Position numbers and translations under genes: made by a program | The notes under the pieces: model-generated | Seen by the model: the letters and a program-made list of their open reading frames with translations, nothing else | Told to the model about the DNA's origin: nothing | Databases searched by the model: none | Part shown: piece after piece, positions 59,300 to 64,000 of the stretch | Position numbering within the stretch: the stretch's first letter is position 1 | How the letters are laid out: each line of letters starts with the position of its first letter | NCBI GenBank assembly: GCA_051294375.1 | Contig: CM119267.1 | Location: 16,780,606 to 16,844,605, forward strand | DNA: 64,000 nt | Source of the DNA: Paraspadella gotoi | Taxonomy: Eukaryota; Chaetognatha | Direction: 5' to 3'

Positions 59300-62120
59300 C
59301 TGCTTATCACCTGATTATTTTCTGTCTTGTTCCTCTTTTCTCTGCGGTTCTTATCTCTTTCGCCTTTCGGGACACGTCACTGGCGGCATTCTCAAGCCGC
59401 TCGTCCGCTCCCAATCACACCCAACCACCCCAGCTCCACTCTGAGGCTTCAGATCCTTATCCAGCCTCTCAAGATTACCCTTAATTCACTCCTTTTTTAC
59501 TCCTTACCTCAATAAATCACCAAAGGCTCCTCGTCTACTCCAACCGCAACCAATCATCAATCACTCAATCAACAAATCACCAATCATCAACCAACCATCC
59601 TAAATCCACTTCCAAATTTTTCATACCTTCCCAACTCGATCTATCCCACCCATCCCACCCATCCTACCAATGCCACTAAACTGACCCACCTTTCATCCGC
59701 TGTTCGCCACATCTTATCATGTCATCTCTTTTTCTTTCTTCTCCGCAAAATGTTTTTCTTTCACACCCCAATCCCTCCTGCTTTTCGATCCACGCCATCA
59801 TCACACCCACCCATCCCCAACCGGCACACCCGCCACCGCCGCCCCATTGACAGGAACGGGGCGATTCAGACATCAACGTCATGGCGTTATACTTTTTCGA
59901 GAAAATGTGAAAAGAGTTGGATGTATCACTGAAAAGTGGAATGTGGGAGATGGGGGAGAAAATGTAAAAGATAAAGGGATTAAGTAGTTTATCAGACGAT
60001 AGTAGAAAGTTAGAAAGAGCAAATAAAAGGTTTGTTTAATGTTTATACATCTTGTTTTTTTATATTTTAATCAAGACGTCCCAATCCGTTAAGTCGTCTA
60101 TGAAGTCTCAAGGTTTAGTGGAGTTCCTGACTATTAATATAACAAAGAAAATAAAATCGTCCAAAAAAATTATTTTCATTGCCCGCTAAGAAAATTAAGG
60201 TTTTTCTCTCTCTCCCTCTATAAAAATGAATGCCACTTTTTTTTACAATTAGCCAGTTCTATTCCATTCTCTTTACAGATTTCAATAAATCGATTCGTCT
60301 CATTTTGTTCGCCATTTCTATTTCGACCATCGTTTAATTGTAACCTTCCCTGGCAAGAAAAAAAAATGTTGAGCTCGAGACGCGCGGCCATTGATGGCGG
60401 AAGGGAAACGACGACCATTCGAAGCCCAAAGCCAGAATCTACAAATCATCAAAACAAACAACGACGACGACTCTCCGCTCTTTTTTTTATTTCTCGGTTC
60501 GCCGGATTCTCGGGCAAAGAATCACGGTTGGCCCCTGCAGGCGCCGTAAACAGAGTTTTCCGATGGAGCTGTTGTTCTTTGACAGGGTTTTAAATCCGTC
60601 GTTATCGAGTAGAGAGTGGATAGCTAAACCCAAAATAGCTCTCGTTGTTGCTGGGCCTACATGGTTGGCTTGTTCTGATTCGTTTACGGACGTTTACGTG
60701 AAATATTCTGAAATTTAAAGAAATTAAAATTTATGATGCTGAACTAAATTGGAATCTACCCCAAAATACCGCTGGGACAGCTAAATCACGTGCAGATCTT
60801 CTGTTATCAGAAAGTTATGATAAGGGTCGTTCTTTCAAAAATGAACCTTACGACTATATCGCTTCACAACTTTACTTTCACGAACCATCAAGTTAGTGAA
60901 ATCACAATCTCTGTTCCTCACATTCTCACGAAATAGAAATTAACGATAAATTTACCGTCGATTAATCATAGATAGATAGATAGCATAGACAGATAGATAG
61001 ATAGATCAAGCATAGATAGATTAAGCATCGGCTGAATCCGATAGATTTTCTCTGTTTTCCACTGTAGCTTTTATTTCCCCGGGACTTCATCCGGAGAAAA
61101 AAAAAAGAACAACAACCGGAAATCGGCAGCGAAACTGGGTTTTGACCCGGCTCTGTCGGCGGCGGCGGAGGCGTTGGCATGGGTGGCGGAAAGGGCGTCG
61201 GCGGCGGCGGCCACGGCGAAGACGGCGGTTGCGGCTTTGACCCTTGGGCCCATCTATCACCGCCAGACCGCCGGCGGTTGACCGACGAGGGCGAAAACTT
61301 AAGGGTCGTTGCTAACCAATTCTCGCCGACTTCGCTGGCTCCCTAAAGCCGTCCCCTACCGATAGCCCTGTTTCTCAATCTGCTTCCCACTCCCTCCGCC
61401 ACATTTCCTACAGCCTCTAGCAACGCCCTGCCCTAGAAATTTTCACGATCCTCGGGTAAGTCGTTCTCCCGAAATTCTCCCGATTCTTACATCGCGACGA
61501 GACTTTACTTCCTTCTGTTTCTTTTTTTCTTTTCTCCTTCTCTTTTTCTCTTTTCCTTTCTTTTTTTTTTTTTTTTGACTTATTTTTATTTTTCTTGGTT
61601 CCGTTTCCTTTTCTTTTAATTCCCAATCCTTTCATTTCCTTTTTTTGATTCCTTTAACTCCCCCTGCGTTCCTTTCCTTTCCTCCGTTTTTACGTCCGTT
61701 TCGCTCCTTCGACTTTCTTTTTTCTTTTCTCCATCATCCGACAGAAATGATCCCAACCTTGGTTCAGTTTTTAAATTTGTAATTTTTTTTTTATTTACCT
61801 TTTTTTCTTAATTTATTCATCGTGAACTGACTTTCACGCCGAACTTAAAGCACATCTTTCCAATTCCATTCACTTTTCCTTCTATACTTTCTTTCGACGC
61901 TTTTCAAATAACGATACCACCTTTTTTCTTAGGGTTTCGATCACCACCTACCCGCCATTCGATTCTATCTCTTATTTTTATCCTCACCTTCAATCCCTCA
62001 GCCTCCTTAGCCACCCTTCCCTTCTTTCTTCCCGCGCCGATCACGGAGAGGCGATAAAAGCCAACATTTGAAATGAAGACAAAGAATTTGGAGAACCGGG
62101 GGAAAAAATGGGTGAAACTG
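59300..62120. other. No confident gene
   Basis: C-rich to about 59860; (GATA)n-like DNA at 60968-61022; a GGCGGCGG patch at 61155-61230; T-rich DNA at 61500-61620. Confidence 0.4.
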
Positions 62121-62122
62121 GG

Positions 62123-62240
<118 letters not shown>

Positions 62241-62465
62241 TTAGATATTCTGACAATTTTAATGGAGAGAGTCGAGAGGTAAAATTAGGGAGAAAGAGAC
62301 GGAAGAGAAAAAAAAAAAGCAGTTCACCGAATTAAGTGGGGGGGTGGGGGTGTGGGAAAAATAAAGCATGAAACAAAGGAACAACGCGATTCGGTCTTCG
62401 GCTTCAGTTCCGCTTCTTTGGTTCCCGAGAGAACAACAAAACAGCAAAGGTCGACCCCCTCGTTC

Positions 62466-62551
62466 AAATCAACATCTCCGCACGTCACGCTTTAACTCCG
62501 ACACAAATCAACATCTCGGCACGTCACGCTTTAACTCCGACACAAATCAAC
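62466..62551. repeat. 39-bp tandem duplication
   Basis: Two units (62466-62504 and 62505-62543) differ by one base, followed by the start of a third. Each begins AAATCAACATCTC and ends CTCCGACAC. Thirteen codons long, so frames stay open. Confidence 0.9.
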
Positions 62552-62629
62552 GCATCGGGTTTTTCAGCGTATCACCAGAACTTGTACGGTTCAGGAATAA
62601 AATATGGGGAAGTCGAGCAGTCTTGGAGT

Positions 62630-62725
62630 TAATGAACTTGACAGTGTGAGAATCTTGCTTGAAAGCTTACAGGGTCTCGATATCTTGTAAGAAGGACTTC
62701 ACCCAACATAGCCTGTCAAATGTTC
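62630..62725 (+). repeat. R2 repeat, diverged fragment
   Basis: GAGAATCTTGCTTGAAAGCTTACAGG-type words match 31790-31870. Confidence 0.5.
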
Positions 62726-62861
62726 AATGTTTATCAATTGAGGTATTCGTTTCACCTAAACCTTACTTTAACCCAACCGGTTTTTGAGATCAACCTTAAC
62801 CCTTACCACGGCTTCGAATGAGTCGACTTCGAAGCCGCTTCGATCCTCTAGCGCCGAAGAA

Positions 62862-62888
62862 TCTCGCGAGACTCGTTGCCATAACAAC
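62862..62888. promoter_or_regulatory. Promoter-like pair: TCTCGCGAGA and RFX X-box
   Basis: TCTCGCGAGA (62862-62871), a palindromic core-promoter element of TATA-less housekeeping promoters, is followed three bases on by GTTGCCATAACAAC (62875-62888), close to the RFX X-box GTTNCCATRGNAAC. A coding candidate begins about 270 bp downstream. X-boxes often mark ciliary genes, but this is inference from motifs alone. Confidence 0.45.
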
Positions 62889-63159
62889 CGACGGAAATCG
62901 AAGAGACGCGAGATCTGAGCGGAATTCGAGAACGAGCGAAAGTCAAAGGAAAGGAACTTTGGTTCCATTCTGTCCAACTTTACGTGACTCACCTATGGAT
63001 TAAATAATTAAATAATTCAACGATTCACGTTTCCTTTTTATCATTCAGCGAATATTTCGATGATTAATTGAGTGTTAGATAAATAACGTTACTTGGCTCG
63101 TGAGACTTCGCAGTATTTCGACGCTCATGCTTTTTTTTTTTCGACAGCAAGAACCATAA

Positions 63160-63495
63160 CGCCGGCCCAAGGGTGAAACGGCGTCGTCAACCGTCTTAGC
63201 CGCCGAGACAAAACCAAAGTCAGCTTCGGATCTCAAAGCATCAAATGAAACCAAAAAAGCCAAGAATCGAATTAATTCAAATTCCCACCAATCATCAACA
63301 AAAAAAAAAACACAAGGAAATAAAGTTGCAATCGACGAGCAAGCACAGAAATCAAGCAAAGCAAATACGGAATCTAAACAACAAAAGGACGAACCATTCG
63401 CTCGCAAAGGGGACGATGAACAAGCTTGGCAGCCCGGCCCAATCCAAGCCGTCTACGAAAAGCAAAAAAAAAATTTCGACAAAACCAACAATTGA
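63160..63495 (+). CDS. Candidate coding exon, Lys/Ser/Gln-rich
   Basis: 111 open codons (TAA 63157 to TGA 63493). Composition is protein-like: KSASDLKASNETKKAKNR, then KQQKDEPFARKGDDEQAWQP and IQAVYEKQKK. It lacks an ATG near its start, so a splice acceptor (CCGTCTTAG at 63199 is possible) or an upstream indel is needed. It runs through an A10 homopolymer at about 63463, where a length error would change the downstream frame; a neighbouring frame is open to 63613. Likely disordered. Not recognised. Confidence 0.35.
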   Translation, partial: RRPKGETASSTVLAAETKPKSASDLKASNETKKAKNRINSNSHQSSTKKKTQGNKVAIDEQAQKSSKANTESKQQKDEPFARKGDDEQAWQPGPIQAVYEKQKKNFDKTNN

Positions 63496-63707
63496 ATCTG
63501 TTCCGGGCGGCGTCCGGGTTTCTCTGAACCCACGCGGCGGTCCGCCATCCCATGTCGCGGCCGCCGCTCCTGCTGCCGCCTCGGCCGCCCCGCTGCCCCC
63601 GCGACACTGCTAACCGCCTCCGCCGCCCCGCGCAACCGACGAATCCGCCATCGTTCATCCATTTGGTTCTCGTTCGAATCACGTGATTTCATTTCGATGT
63701 CACAATA

Positions 63708-63742
63708 GCTTTGTCGTCGTCGTCGTTGTCGTCGTCGTCGTT
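63708..63742. repeat. (GTC)n trinucleotide repeat
   Basis: About 11 units with one TTG change. Confidence 0.95.
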
Positions 63743-64000
63743 ACTGTTGCCGCTTTCTCAATGACAATGGCTTCGCAAGACTAGGAAGCGTTCCAAGTTT
63801 TCATTCTTATCTTGAAATACTGCGTATAGCCCTATGAAAAATATTCTTTACGTTTTTTTTCTTCTTTAAGTTTCAAACCTTTTTTTTATCTTGATAAGTC
63901 ATCGTTATACTTATAGAATAAATATTTATTATTTGCTACGAAAAAATGTAACAGTTTTGTTATTTATAAATATTTTTTCTCGGTATATTATTACAAGTTT
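63743..64000. other. AT-rich DNA, nothing recognised
   Basis: No feature seen to the window end. Confidence 0.5.

Overview
This is a metazoan nuclear genome segment: AT-rich, intron-containing, crowded with transposable elements and microsatellites, and only sparsely coding. The species cannot be named from the sequence. Hints are an XK-related-like multi-exon gene, TTAGGG-type telomere-like tracts, tRNA-derived SINEs, Penelope-type hammerhead ribozymes, and DINE-1/pearl-like elements with GTCC tetranucleotide cores. An invertebrate, perhaps a lophotrochozoan, is a guess. Ten runs of N and many one-base differences between repeat copies suggest residual assembly errors, so single frameshifts should not be over-read.

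Layout. 0-12 kb: nested mobile DNA (hammerhead element, Tc1/mariner-like MITE, a 608-bp TRIM retrotransposon, a 963-bp palindrome, a 2.8-kb LTR element on the minus strand with an internal tandem duplication, a Helentron-like element and a second TRIM). 12.8-15.4 kb: a decayed copy of a multipass membrane-protein gene. 15.4-24.6 kb: another Helentron-like copy, then CpG-richer, apparently non-coding DNA with long GA/CT and GAAA arrays. 25.2-31.2 kb: exons of an XK-related-like gene interrupted by SINEs, telomere-like DNA and other repeats. 31.2-36.2 kb: a Tc1-like MITE and a large Helentron-like copy with an 18-bp minisatellite. 36.4-39.1 kb: the intact paralogue of the 13.5-kb pseudogene within a segmental duplication, plus two hammerhead elements. 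39-64 kb: microsatellite-dense, CpG-richer DNA with no confident gene. It holds two weak coding candidates and, at 62.86 kb, a promoter-like TCTCGCGAGA plus RFX-type X-box pair.

Most striking observations. (1) Three LTR families (571-1178, 10606-11200 and 4050-6852) share the primer-site core TTGGTGAGCCC. Inside each LTR is a 73-77 nt segment that can close with a tRNA-like acceptor stem; the stems differ between families yet stay complementary. The two TRIM families also share two downstream hairpins with compensatory changes. (2) Four hammerhead ribozyme cores (156, 32297, 38194, 38553) have four different stem II sequences, all fully paired. Both are RNA-structure signals that ORF-based annotation would miss.
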